A stretch of DNA of 38,809 nucleotides, from the NCBI GenBank assembly GCA_036272935.1, contig DATAXP010000088.1:1-38809 (forward strand), read 5' to 3'. Shown here one piece after another: positions 15,858-25,265 of the stretch. Every line of letters starts with the position of its first letter. The stretch's first letter is position 1. The translations under genes were made by a program, and so were the position numbers. The notes beneath the pieces were generated by a model. The model was given only the letters and a program-made list of their open reading frames with translations, did not search any database and was not told the origin of the DNA. The stretch comes from DATAXP01 sp036272935 (GTDB taxonomy: Bacteria > Planctomycetota > Planctomycetia > Pirellulales > PNKZ01).

Positions 15858-16665
15858 ATGGCGATGGGCAAGCGGCGGGCGCGGCAGGAAGCGTTGTTCG
15901 TGACGGCCGACGCGCTGCCGAAGTCGCCGGGGCATCCGTTCTACGTGCAGCTCAGCCAGCTGCTGGCCGAGGCCGAGTTCGATCGTTGGATCGAGCGTCG
16001 CTGCGCGCCGTACTACGAGCAGCGTGAGACGCGCGGCCAGCCGTCGCTGGCGCCGGGAGTGTACTTCCGCGTGGTACTGGTCGGCTACTTCGAGGGGCTC
16101 GACAGCCAGCGGGGGATCGCCTGGCGGTGCGCCGACAGTCTGAGCTTGCGCGATCCTGGGCGTGCCGTTCGATCGGCCGACGCCGGATCACTCGACCTTG
16201 TCGCTCACGCGGCGTCGTCTGCCACCCGAGGTGTTCGACGACATGTTCCAGTTCGTGCTGGCGATCGCCCAGCGGAAGCAGCTGTTGGCCGGCAAGCGCG
16301 TCGGTGTGGACAGCACCCTGCTGGAAGCCAACGCGGCGATGAAGAGCATCGTGCGCAAGGACACGGGCGAAGACTGGCGGCAGTACGTCACGCGCTTGAT
16401 GTAGGAAGAAGGCGCGATTGACGCCGACGAGCAACCGACGACGACGAACTTCGTCGCTGGGACAAGCGGCGAACGGACAAGACGGTGAGCAACGAGCAGG
16501 GGGAATCACCGACCGATCCCGACAGCCGCATCGCACGGATGAGGACGGCCGCGCGCACCTGGCGTACAAGGCCGAGCACGTCGTGGATCTGAAGAGCGAG
16601 TTGGTGCTGGCCGCCGAGATTCGCCACGCCGATGAGGGCGACACGCCGGCGAAGCAGATGACCAT
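15858..16665 (+). pseudogene. IS1182-like (DUF772) transposase, several lesions
   Basis: ATG at 15858 has AAGGAGG close upstream. The first 98 codons read as an IS1182/IS5-type transposase N-terminus (GHPFYVQLSQLLAEAEFD, RGQPSLAPGVYFRVVLVGYF, GLDSQRGIAWRCADSLSLR). Near 16153 two bases seem lost and the protein continues in another frame as GVPFDRPTPDHSTLSLTRRR and VGVDSTLLEANAAMKS, with the first catalytic Asp in VDSTLLEA. A TAG stop is at 16402. A further shift near 16440 gives DELRRWDKRRTDKT, and another near 16550 gives DGRAHLAYKAEHVVDLKSEL and HADEGDTP. Similarity stops at about 16665. At least three frameshifts, a stop and a 3' truncation make it non-functional. Confidence 0.85.
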
Positions 16666-17239
16666 CGGCGACGTTGCGAAGAGTAGAATAGTGGGAGTTC
16701 CCGGAGGGGAAATCCGCTGGTCCCATTGGGTGTGCACTTTTACAACTGACTTTGCAGTAAAGGCTTGCGATAAGGACGGTCCGCGGCAGTCACAGGTTGA
16801 TGCGTCGTTTTGCGCACGCGATGACCGCGACGAGTACGTCGAAGTCGCAGGCCGATGCGCCGGCCGCGAGGGCGGCGTCCTCCCTCAGGAACCGAGGCAT
16901 ACTCGACATACTCTTGAACAGGCAGAACTTGATCGCCGCTGACGATTACGGTTCACGAGCGACACGTTGAAGGCGATCAACCAGCGTCGGCGTGTCGCTA
17001 CCCGAAGCAGCTTAGAATTTGCTGGCGAAATTGGCTGCCTCGGTCCTGGCTGTCGGAGCCTGCCGGCAACGAAGTGTAAGCCGTTGAGTTCGGTGGGGAT
17101 TTTCCCTACTTCTTAACCATATTTGGCCAAATTCGCGCCGTTTTGTTGCGGCCGCGCGTTTCACTGGTAAAAGGAATTGATCTCCCACCTTTGATTTTCG
17201 CCTACCCGGAGATGTGCGCCTGAAGTCGCTTGTCGGCCG
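16666..17239. other. Gene-poor region after the transposase remnant
   Basis: No gene is supported in these 574 bases. A 56-codon frame (ATG 16800, stop 16970) reads MRRFAHAMTATSTSK and on, is Ala/Arg/Ser-rich and has no recognisable domain. The last 100 bases are AT-richer (TTCTTAACCATATTTGGCC) and should hold the promoter and leader of the surface protein gene that follows. Confidence 0.4.
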
Positions 17240-18418
17240 ATGCGTGATCGAGTTTGCTTCATGGGACAGGTTGGCCGAGCACTACTGGTCGCGGTTGCCG
17301 TGTTGTTCTCTACGGGCACGGTACGCGCGCAGTCCACGATTAGTTCGAGCATCACTTACGACGGCTCGATTTCGCCGTTCGGCTACTCGCAATCGTCGGG
17401 CATCTTGGTGATCGACGGCTCGGGCTCGCCGGTGCTCACGCTCACCAACAGCGCCACGACCAGCGGTATCACCGGGCTGTACCTCGGCACCAACAGTGGC
17501 AATGCAGGCGCGATCGGCGTCTACGGAGGAAGTACTCTTTCGACGAGTGGTACTCTCCAAACCGACTACCTCGGGTACACCGCCGGCTCGATGGGCACCG
17601 TGACGGTCGGCGGCGCCGGCTCCCAGTGGATCACGTCCAACGAAATCGACGTCGGCTATTCCGGCACCGGCGTGCTCAATATTGCCAACGGCGGCACGGT
17701 GCAGATCAACGGTGGCTCGACCAACGCTGTGCTCGGCGCCAACACTGGTTCACACGGCGCCGCGACCGTCAGCGGCGCGAATTCGGCTTGGACAGTCGGC
17801 GGCGTCATTTATGTCGGTAACTACGGCAACGGCGCGCTGACAATCAGTTCGCAGGGCACGGTCGCGAGCCAGCAAGGGTACGTCGGCCAAAATGCAGGCT
17901 CGTCAGGCAGCTTGCTGCTGACCGGCAGCGGATCGACCCTGGACGTTGAGCAGCGCTTTCGCTGGTGGGCAGTCGGGTGGCGGAACTGTGACGGTCGCAA
18001 ACGGCGCCAAGTTGTTCAGCCAGGAAGGCTATGTCGCCGCCAGTGCCGGCAGCGTCGGCGTGATGAACGTCACGGGTAGCGGCTCGACCTGGTCGTTGAG
18101 CGACAATCTGTTTGTCTCGGGCAACTATTTCACCTCGGGCGGGACGGCCGTGCTCGGCATCGCTGCCGGCGGCAGCGTTTCGGACGTGAATAGTTGGCTG
18201 TCACAGTTTGCGGGTTCCAACGCCGCGGTCACCGTCAGCGGCAGCGGTTCCACTTGGTCGACAGTCCAGAACGTGTATGTCGGCGGGAACAGCGGCACGT
18301 TCGGAGGTACGGCCACGGTATCGGTCAACTCTGGCGGCACGCTTACCGCTGGCGACACATTGAAGCTCTGGAATCACGGCTCGCTGTCGCTTGATACCGG
18401 CGGCGCAGTCATTGCGAC

Positions 18419-18461
18419 GAACTTCGACGCCACCACCGGCACGTTCAACTTCAACGGCGGC
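18419..18461 (+). repeat. Copy 1 of a 43-bp exact direct repeat
   Basis: A 43-bp stretch that codes for NFDATTGTFNFNGG is identical to 19253-19295. The copies are 834 bp (278 codons) apart and in the same frame. Flanking residues also align (TLKLWNHGSLSLDTGG here, TLKLWQQGTLTLDTGG there), so they mark an internal gene duplication and are a place where recombination could delete or add a unit. Confidence 0.9.
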
Positions 18462-19252
18462 ACGCTCACCGTGAGCGGCGGCACCTATACGCAGTCCAGC
18501 GGCCCGTTGACGATCGACGGCACGAACCATCCGACGCTCGTGTTCGCTGGCGGAGCCACATTGAGCGGCGTCACGAGCGTCACCATCGGCGCTACCAACT
18601 CCGGCGTATTCGAAATCATGTCGGGAACTAATGCAACCTTCAGCGGACAAAGTTTCTTCGGATCGGCCAGTGGGTCGGTCGGTAGCCTGACGGTTTCGGG
18701 CTCCGGCAGTTCGTTGAACACGAGCACGGTTGTGCTGGGATACTCCAGCGGAAGCACCGGGGCGGCAACGGTTACCGGAACCGGGGCGGCATGGAGTAAC
18801 TCGCAGCAAATCATCGTCGGCGTCTCGGGAAGCGGCGCGCTGAACATCGTCGGTGGCACCGTCACCGCGTCGAACGTTTATGTCGGCAGTCTTAGCGGCG
18901 GCTTCGGCGCCGTGACGCTGAGCGGCAGCGGCTCGGCACTGGCTGGCCTTAATAACCTGTTCGTGGGCAATCTGGGCACCGGCAGCCTATCCATCAGCAA
19001 TGGTGCGACCGTGTATAGCACTACCGGCTCACTCGGCTTAATGAGCGGCTCGTCAGGCACCGTCACCGTCAGCGGCGCCGGCTCCGCGTGGAACAACAGC
19101 GGTAATCTGTACGTTGGCGGCACCCACGGCGGATCCGGTGGCACTGGCTCATTGGCCGTCAACAACTCAGCTACGCTCACCGTCGGCGGCACGCTCAAGC
19201 TTTGGCAGCAAGGCACGCTCACGCTCGACACCGGTGGCGCGATCACCACCAG

Positions 19253-19295
19253 GAACTTCGACGCCACCACCGGCACGTTCAACTTCAACGGCGGC
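19253..19295 (+). repeat. Copy 2 of the 43-bp exact direct repeat
   Basis: Identical in sequence and frame to 18419-18461. The surrounding unit diverges beyond the core (GTYTQATGNLTING against GTYTQSSGPLTIDG), so the duplication is not recent even though this segment is unchanged. Confidence 0.9.
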
Positions 19296-20109
19296 GCGCT
19301 CACTGTTAGTAGCGGCACTTATACCCAGGCCACCGGCAACTTGACCATCAACGGGAGCACCGCGACCGCGTCGCCAACGATGAACCTCGTCAACGCAACG
19401 ACCAGCGGTATTTCCAGCATCATCGTCGGTAATTCGACGCAGGGGGTGCTTGGCCTGTATGCCGGTACGACAATTTCTGTCAACACCACCCTCACGCTCG
19501 GCGCGCTAGCCGGCTCGTTGGGGACGCTGAACATTTCCGGCAGCGGATCGATCTTGAGCGCCTCGCAAAATGTCGTCATCGGCGGCAGCGGCATGCTGAG
19601 CGTAGCTCACGGCGGTGCGCTCAACCAGCACCTCGGTTCGCTGGGGTTAATGTTGGGCAACAACGCTGGATTGTCGGAGGTTCTCAATGTCAGCGATGCC
19701 GGCTCGACCGTTACGGCGACTCAAGTGGTGATTGGGAACAATGGCAGCGGTTTGATGACCGTCACCAATGGCGCCGCGCTGGTCGATAGCTATGGCGACA
19801 CCATGAAAATCGGCTCAGCCGCGGGCTCAACCGGTGCGCTCGTGATCAGCGGCACAGGTTCCGGTGCGAACATCGGCAGTCTCGAAGTCGGAGACTACGG
19901 CAACGGCTCGTTAACGCTCAACAATGCCGCGACACTCTCGACCTGGGATCTTGGCAACGATTGCCTGTGCGCCAATAAGGGACTCGCAGCGCCGCTGCTT
20001 CCCGACCAGCCTCGGCGGTTTGACGTTCCACAAACTGCTTCGGTCACATGGCTCGGGGTGTGCTGTCGGTGCAAGTTGACGTGCCGAACAGGTCGCACTA
20101 GCGGGCGGG

Positions 20110-20316
20110 CTATTTCGCATTCATGATCGCGGCGGCGTCCTTCTCGAAGAACTCGCGGACGGCGGGGAGCACTTGAATCGCACGCCTCAGAGATTCCGCG
20201 TGCCGCTTCACCGCCTTTTGCATCTCATTCGCCGCCGGCCCGCTCAGTCGTATCATGCCTTGGTTCGGATGCGCCTGCGCCAGGGAGCCGTTGTCGGTAG
20301 CGGCGCCGTTTTTCAT
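20110..20316 (-). CDS. Small protein overlapping the ABC-F gene by ATGA
   Basis: The 68-residue product starts MKNGAATDNGSLAQAHP at ATG 20316..20314, which overlaps the TGA of the ABC-F gene (20315..20313) as ATGA. Such overlap normally means translational coupling, so the start is chosen there although the frame is open to 20358. The sequence has GMIRLSGPAANEMQKAVKRH and AESLRRAIQVLPAVREFFEKD, predicted helical, without Cys, signal or membrane segment. I do not recognise it. It may be a partner or regulator of the ATPase. Its 3' end (20110) abuts the decayed surface protein region, so a C-terminal truncation cannot be ruled out. Confidence 0.55.
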   Translation of the reverse strand: MKNGAATDNGSLAQAHPNQGMIRLSGPAANEMQKAVKRHAESLRRAIQVLPAVREFFEKDAAAIMNAK

Positions 20317-22106
20317 GTTGATACGGAATCTTCGAGCTCGGCCTGCAGATCGCACCATCGGTTTTCGAGGTCCGCAAGCTGCGTCGTAATGTTGCAGACT
20401 TCGTGATGCAGGCGCAACGCTTCATCCGGATCGGAACATTGCAGCAGCTTGTCGTTCGACTGCCGTTTCTGATCGTCGAGCACAGCGATGGACCGCTCTA
20501 GCGTGCGTAGCTCTTTCTGAATGTCACGCTCGCTACGGCGTGGCTTGCGGGCAGCTTTCGGGGGCTTGCTCGCCGTGGGGCGTGAGGCCTTCGTTTTGGC
20601 GGCCTGTTCCCGCTCACCGTCATCGATTTCCTTATTGACTGAATACAGGTAAGCGTCGTAGTCGCCGCGATAATTGACGACACGACCGTCGCGGACCTCG
20701 ATGATGCACGTGGCAACACGCTTCATGAAATGCCGGTCGTGACTGGTGAAGATCAAAGTGCCTTGATAATCCAACAATGCCTCCGCCAGCGCTTCCACCG
20801 TATCGACGTCAAGGTGGTTGCCGGGTTCGTCGAGCACGAGCACGTTGTGTTGACTTAGCAGGAGGCCGGCCAGGCATAGCCGTGCCCGTTCTCCGCCGGA
20901 CAAAACGGCGATGCGCTTCTTGACCGCCTCGCCGCGAAACAGCAATGCCCCGGCGAGGTCCAGAATGGCTTGGTCCTTGGTGCCAGGCGCGGCCGTGTAC
21001 TCAAGATATTCGAGTACCGTCTTTTGTTCCGGAAGGCTCATGTACACGTGTTGGGCGTAAACGCCGATCTGGCAACCATGGCCCCAGCGGAGTTGTCCGG
21101 CGCGAGGCTCGAGCGACTCGACGATCGTGCGCAGAAACGTGGTCTTGCCTTGACCGTTGTCGCCGACGATCGCTGCCCGTGAGCCGTGGTCGATTTCGAC
21201 ATCAATGCCGCTGGCGATGCTGCGCTCGGGATAACCGATTTCCAAATCGCGACAGCGCAGGGCAGGGCCTTTGCGTGGCTCGACGACGGGAGCGCGGATG
21301 CGGGCTGTCGGTTCGTCGCTGGCGATCTCCGTGACCTCGAGCCGTTCGAGCTGCTTGCTCTTCGAGCGGGCGCGCGTTGCGGTGCTGGCGCGGGCCTTGT
21401 TCTTGTCGATGAACTCTTCGAGCTTGCGTCGCTTCGCCAACACGGCGGCGTTGGTCCGCTCATCGGTTTCGCGCTTTTGTTGTTGATACTCGAGGAAGGC
21501 CTCGATTTTGCCTGGGAACATCGTCAACTTGCCGCGCGACAGGTCCAGTGTGTGGTCGCAGGTCGCACCCAGGAAGGCGCGATCGTGCGAGACGATCAAG
21601 CACGCCTCCGAAAAACCTCGCAGGAAGTGTTCGAGCAGGATTTGCGTGCGCAGGTCGAGGAAGTTCGTCGGTTCGTCCAACAATAACAAGTTCGGCTCGT
21701 GCAGCAGCAATGCCGCGAGCTTCACGCGCGTCTGCCAACCGCCCGACAGCTTCGCGACCGGCCCTTCGAGATACGCGCCCTTGAGCTCGAACTGTCCGGC
21801 GACTTCGCCGCATTTCCATTCGGGCTGACCGCTATCGCGCATGAGGAAATCAAGGCTTGTCTCGCCCGGCAGAAACGGGTCGTGCTGCCGCAGATAGCCG
21901 AGTCGCAGCTTGGGATGACGGATCACCTCACCACGGTCCAACTCTTCTTCGCCCAGCAGCACGCGCAGCAGCGTACTTTTGCCGGCACCGTTTCGGCCGA
22001 CGAATCCGACTTTATAGTCATCGGTGATGGTCGCCTCGGCGGCGTCGAGCAGCACCTGATCGCCGTAGCTTTTCGAGGCGTTCTTGATTTGCAGCAATAC
22101 AGCCAT
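20313..22106 (-). CDS. ABC-F family ATPase (ribosome-associated type)
   Basis: The 597-residue protein has two ABC ATPase domains and no membrane segment, as in ABC-F translation factors that act at the ribosomal E site. Domain 1 has Walker A GRNGAGKST (37-45), signature LSGGW and LLLLDEPTNFLD. Domain 2 has GDNGQGKTT near 314-322, LSGGERARL and VLVLDEPGNHLD, with Gly where the family usually has Thr. The inter-domain linker (YQQQKRETDERTNAAVLAKRR and on) is the long charged helix pair that reaches towards the peptidyl-transferase centre. The C-terminus (about 500-597) is Lys/Arg-rich, then coiled coil (IQKELRTLERSIAVL), as in Uup/YheS-type members. It diverges from another ABC-F gene at 22285, and its stop overlaps a small gene. 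A housekeeping or antibiotic-protection role cannot be separated by sight. Confidence 0.92.
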   Translation of the reverse strand: MAVLLQIKNASKSYGDQVLLDAAEATITDDYKVGFVGRNGAGKSTLLRVLLGEEELDRGEVIRHPKLRLGYLRQHDPFLPGETSLDFLMRDSGQPEWKCGEVAGQFELKGAYLEGPVAKLSGGWQTRVKLAALLLHEPNLLLLDEPTNFLDLRTQILLEHFLRGFSEACLIVSHDRAFLGATCDHTLDLSRGKLTMFPGKIEAFLEYQQQKRETDERTNAAVLAKRRKLEEFIDKNKARASTATRARSKSKQLERLEVTEIASDEPTARIRAPVVEPRKGPALRCRDLEIGYPERSIASGIDVEIDHGSRAAIVGDNGQGKTTFLRTIVESLEPRAGQLRWGHGCQIGVYAQHVYMSLPEQKTVLEYLEYTAAPGTKDQAILDLAGALLFRGEAVKKRIAVLSGGERARLCLAGLLLSQHNVLVLDEPGNHLDVDTVEALAEALLDYQGTLIFTSHDRHFMKRVATCIIEVRDGRVVNYRGDYDAYLYSVNKEIDDGEREQAAKTKASRPTASKPPKAARKPRRSERDIQKELRTLERSIAVLDDQKRQSNDKLLQCSDPDEALRLHHEVCNITTQLADLENRWCDLQAELEDSVST

Positions 22107-22284
22107 GTTTCGCTTTTTTCTCGCCCGGCCATCGTAGGTGCCGATCTCGTTTTCGTAAACCCGTCCGTCGGTTGAGCTGGCCGCCTGTTGGCGCTAGCAC
22201 GGCCTCTCACCCTTACGACACCCTTTCGTTATGATCGGCGGTAGCGATGTGGTTTAGCCCGATCCAAAAGCGAAACGAAGCGCG
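22107..22284. promoter_or_regulatory. Shared 178-bp region between two divergent ABC-F genes
   Basis: The two ATPase genes start on either side of this segment, so it must carry both promoters and leaders. I see no convincing pair of boxes, no long leader ORF and no strong hairpin, so leader-peptide control as in antibiotic-protection ABC-Fs is not supported by eye. The divergent arrangement itself is the evidence. Confidence 0.45.
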
Positions 22285-24099
22285 ATGACGTTGTTGTTAG
22301 GCAGTCAGTCGATCAGCAAATCGTTCGCTGCCGGTCCGCTTTTCGACGGCATCTCGCTCGACGTGACGGAGGGGCAACGATTGGGATTGATCGGGCCCAA
22401 CGGTTCGGGGAAGAGCACGCTGCTTCGCATTTTGGCGGGACGGCTCGAACCTGATGATGGCGTCTGCACCCGTCGTCGTGGCCTTCGCGTCGGCTACTTG
22501 CCTCAAGAGGACACATTTCCCTCGGGCGCGACCGTCGAGCAAGTACTGCTGCAAGCGCTCAGCGAGCATCGTCTCGAGGACTACGAGCGGACGACCCGCG
22601 TGGGGATCACGATTGGCAAGTTTGGCTTTCCCGAGCCTGGAAAGCCGGCAGCGGAACTTTCCGGTGGTTGGCGCAAACGGCTGGCCCTGGCGAGTGAACT
22701 GATCCAAGAGCCCGACGTTCTGCTGCTGGACGAGCCGACGAATCATCTCGATCTCGACGGCATCCTGTGGCTTGAAAGCCTGCTGTCCAACGCAGCGTTC
22801 GCGTTCGTGCTCGTCAGCCACGACCGTTATTTGCTGGAGAAGGCGACGAACCGCGTGGTCGAGCTGAATCGGGTTTACCCGCAGGGTTATTTTCGCGCCG
22901 CGGGGAACTACAGCGAGTTTCTCGTCAAGCGAGAAGAGTTTTTGAACAGTCAGGCTCGAGAGCGCGAGACGCTCGCGAACCTCGTGCGGCGCGAAGTCGA
23001 GTGGCTGCGGCGAGGACCGGCCGCACGGACGACCAAGAGCCAATCGCGCATCGACCGCGCCGGCGAAATGATGAGCAGCCTGCGGCAACTCAAAGATCGA
23101 AGCGCTCAACTGCGAACGGTCGACATTCAATTCTCCGATACAGGTCGCACGGCCAACAAATTGTTAGTGGCTGAGAACCTTGCGTTTGCCTACGAAGGCC
23201 GCCAACTATTCCGCGAGGTTAACTTTCTCTTGGCCCCGGGTGACCGTCTCGGCCTGCTCGGAGCCAATGGCAGCGGCAAGACCACGCTCATGCGGCTCCT
23301 GTCCGGTGAACTGCAACCGGCAAGCGGGACGATCAAGCAGGCTCGTGGCCTGTCGGTCGCCTGGTTCGATCAGAATCGCCAGCAGCTCGATCGTGAACAG
23401 ACACTGCGGCAGGCGCTGTGTCCGCACGGCGAGTCGGTTCAGTATCGTGGTCAGTCGCTGCACGTCGCCTCGTGGGCAAAGCGCTTTCTGTTCGGCGTCG
23501 AACAACTGGATACTCAGGTCGGCCGGCTGTCGGGTGGCGAGCAGGCGCGAATCCTGATCGCGAACTTAATGCTGCGGCCCGCCGATATTCTGCTGCTCGA
23601 CGAGCCAACCAACGACTTGGATATCGCTTCGCTTGAAGTGCTCGAAGACAGCCTGGCACAATTCCCCGGCGCGATCGTATTGATCACGCACGACCGGTTC
23701 ATGCTCGACCGCCTGTCGACGGTGATTCTCGGATTCGACGTCGACGGGCGAGGGCACTTGTTCTCGGACTATCGCCAATGGCTTGCCGCGCAAGCCGAAC
23801 AGTCTTCACGCCAGGAAGCGGCGGCGAGTGTCCGCAAGAAAACGCCATCCAATACCGGCGCAAAATCCGTCAAGCTGTCGTACCAGCAGCAGCGAGAACT
23901 TAGCCAGATCGAAGATCGAATCGCTGCCGCCGAGGCGGCCGTGGCTCGGCTCCACGACTCGGTCGTCGCCTTGGCTGCCGGTGGAGACTACAAGCTGCTC
24001 GCCGCGGAAAGCGCCGACCTCGAGAGCGCAACCGCCGCGGTCGAAGTGCTCTATCGTCGCTGGGAAGAATTAGAGGCCTTACGCAACGCAAAGGCATGA
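22285..24099 (+). CDS. ABC-F family ATPase, Uup-like
   Basis: The 604-residue soluble protein has two ABC domains. Domain 1 has GPNGSGKST (37-45), ELSGGWRKRLALA and VLLLDEPTNHLDLD. Domain 2 has GANGSGKTT near 326-334, RLSGGEQARILIA and ILLLDEPTNDLDI. The linker carries RREVEWLRRGPAARTTKSQSR, a hallmark of the Uup branch (WLRRG...ARTTK). The C-terminal 100 residues form a coiled coil (QQQRELSQIEDRIAAAEAAV), the DNA/RNA-binding tail seen in Uup. Uup affects transposon excision precision and ribosome function in E. coli; the role here is inferred. It diverges from a second, different ABC-F gene upstream. ATG at 22285 follows AAACGAAGCG, a weak ribosome binding site. Confidence 0.93.
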   Translation: MTLLLGSQSISKSFAAGPLFDGISLDVTEGQRLGLIGPNGSGKSTLLRILAGRLEPDDGVCTRRRGLRVGYLPQEDTFPSGATVEQVLLQALSEHRLEDYERTTRVGITIGKFGFPEPGKPAAELSGGWRKRLALASELIQEPDVLLLDEPTNHLDLDGILWLESLLSNAAFAFVLVSHDRYLLEKATNRVVELNRVYPQGYFRAAGNYSEFLVKREEFLNSQARERETLANLVRREVEWLRRGPAARTTKSQSRIDRAGEMMSSLRQLKDRSAQLRTVDIQFSDTGRTANKLLVAENLAFAYEGRQLFREVNFLLAPGDRLGLLGANGSGKTTLMRLLSGELQPASGTIKQARGLSVAWFDQNRQQLDREQTLRQALCPHGESVQYRGQSLHVASWAKRFLFGVEQLDTQVGRLSGGEQARILIANLMLRPADILLLDEPTNDLDIASLEVLEDSLAQFPGAIVLITHDRFMLDRLSTVILGFDVDGRGHLFSDYRQWLAAQAEQSSRQEAAASVRKKTPSNTGAKSVKLSYQQQRELSQIEDRIAAAEAAVARLHDSVVALAAGGDYKLLAAESADLESATAAVEVLYRRWEELEALRNAKA

Positions 24100-24342
24100 C
24101 GTGACGCTCGTCTGTCGGCCAGCATCCCGCTCGGGCGATGACTGTTCCTCAGCGCGTGTCGGTCACATCGACTGCGTCTATCGCACCAATGCGTGCGAGA
24201 GCGCATCAATCGCGCTATGTTGTTAGGATCGCGCACTGGCTCGACGTCGCGCCAAGGAACACGCAACTCGCTGCCTGACCATGAGCTCAACTCGGGCCGG
24301 ATCGAACTGGTCGCCGCGCCAAGCTTGCTGGAAACGTCGGTG
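24100..24342. other. Intergenic region between convergent genes, nothing firm seen
   Basis: No supported gene. A minus-strand frame here (part of 24051-24410) has an arginine-rich composition and is judged spurious. No clear terminator hairpin was found for either convergent gene. Confidence 0.35.
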
Positions 24343-24888
24343 TCAGCTTGATAGAAACTGCCCGATCTGCTCGAAGTTGTAGTCCAGTGCAGCCTGCGAC
24401 CACCTCGCATAGTAACCGCTCCCTGCCAACTGCTGTTTCGCCTCGCGCAGATACGCTGCGGATTGGCACAACATCGTCACGTAAGGAACGCCGCGGCGAG
24501 GTTGAAATCCGTGGATCGCGTAATCGTCGTCGGGATGCAAACTGATGGCAATCATCTGCTGGGCGCGACACTGCCGACTCAGTTCCAGGCCGTAGGCCAC
24601 TCCTTCATCCACCGTGACTTGCTTGTCTGGGTCGGTCAGCAGCAAGGTGGTATGTCGACCGACGGCGGCAAACTCCCTAACCACGTGAACAACATCGGCC
24701 GACGGGCCGTCGGAGTCGATCGCAAAGAACTCGTACTGAATCTTGTCCGCTTCGCGCTCCCGGCGAGAGAAAGGGCAAGCAGGCTTATTGCCGAACACGC
24801 TGTTCGGCCTCTCCAACACCTGCCGGCAGTAGTGGGTGATTTCGTCGACGATCCTGGCTTTGGTCAGTTCATCAAGGATCCTGCGCAT
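24343..24888 (-). CDS. Hypothetical cytosolic protein, possibly DUF1415-related
   Basis: The 181-residue protein starts at ATG 24888 behind GAGGAA. It has CPFSRREREADKIQYEF near residue 38, VVREFAAVGRHTTLLLTDPDK in the middle, and AISLHPDDDYAIHGFQPRRG followed by VPYVTMLCQSAAYLREA towards the end. The order of a CPF motif, a short THRLLL-like strand and a HP...PYP-like strand recalls DUF1415, but similarity is weak. It has no signal or membrane segment. Codon use and composition look like a real gene. Its neighbours are an ABC-F gene pointing towards it and decayed Tad genes upstream, so context gives no role. Confidence 0.65.
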   Translation of the reverse strand: MRRILDELTKARIVDEITHYCRQVLERPNSVFGNKPACPFSRREREADKIQYEFFAIDSDGPSADVVHVVREFAAVGRHTTLLLTDPDKQVTVDEGVAYGLELSRQCRAQQMIAISLHPDDDYAIHGFQPRRGVPYVTMLCQSAAYLREAKQQLAGSGYYARWSQAALDYNFEQIGQFLSS

Positions 24889-25265
24889 TCCAGTTCCTCG
24901 TTCTTCCCGCGATCACTTTCCGGCAGGCGCTCGGCAGGCAATGCTCACGTATGCTCAAAAGGATCGCTGTGGAAATGGCGACCAGTTCGTTGATCCATCC
25001 CATGACCGTTACAGTAGATCTGAAGTCGGTCCAGGCTCGGGACAGTCGCCATTTTAGCAACGTATCCGGCCCAAAGTAGCATGCGGTAGCCTTCTTCCCG
25101 GCTGTTCTTCTACCCGACCGAGGTAACCCGCTGCGCCACGAACGAGATCGAGCTAGAAAGTGCGAATCACCGCAGGGACAAAGCGTCACACCGGGGTGGA
25201 TATTCTCTGAGCAACTCCCAAGGTACTTCGGTCACATCAACCGCCTCGACGCAGCATCGGCAACA
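24889..25265. other. Gene-poor region upstream of the Tad remnants
   Basis: A plus-strand frame opens after a stop at 25077-25079 and runs without stop into the TadE-like remnant; its first part has no recognisable content. On the minus strand a short frame near 25200-25250 reads EAVDVTEVPWELL, which looks protein-like but I cannot name it and it has no start. No intact gene is supported. Confidence 0.35.

Larger units (their letters stand above)
17240..20126 (+). pseudogene. Secreted beta-strand-repeat (autotransporter-like) protein, frameshifted and truncated
   Basis: The N-terminus has a signal peptide (GRALLVAVAVLFSTGTVRA-Q); starts at 17240 or 17261 are possible. The mature part is a long Gly/Ser/Thr/Ala/Asn-rich array of short beta-strand units: LYVG-type strands, GTVTVSGAGSAW, GSLSISNGATV. 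This is typical of autotransporter-like or PEP-CTERM surface proteins. One extra base near 17946-17948 breaks the frame: GSGSTLDV runs on as EQRFRW in the first frame, and the same bases read SSAFAGGQSGGG in the next, where the repeats resume. From about 19960 the repeat sequence changes abruptly into unrelated, Cys/Arg-rich residues to the stop at 20126, so the C-terminal anchor or export domain is gone. A 278-residue unit occurs twice. The single base could be a sequence error, but the replaced C-terminus argues for a dead gene. Confidence 0.8.

Noticed and set aside
19895..20120. Minus-strand frames over the replaced C-terminus of the surface gene
   Set aside because: They read Cys/Arg/Pro-rich sequence with no domain I can name; origin of this segment stays open, but no gene can be supported.
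24051..24410. Minus-strand frame overlapping the end of the Uup-like gene and the 181-residue gene
   Set aside because: Arg/Ser-rich, overlaps real genes on both sides, and has no ribosome binding site.
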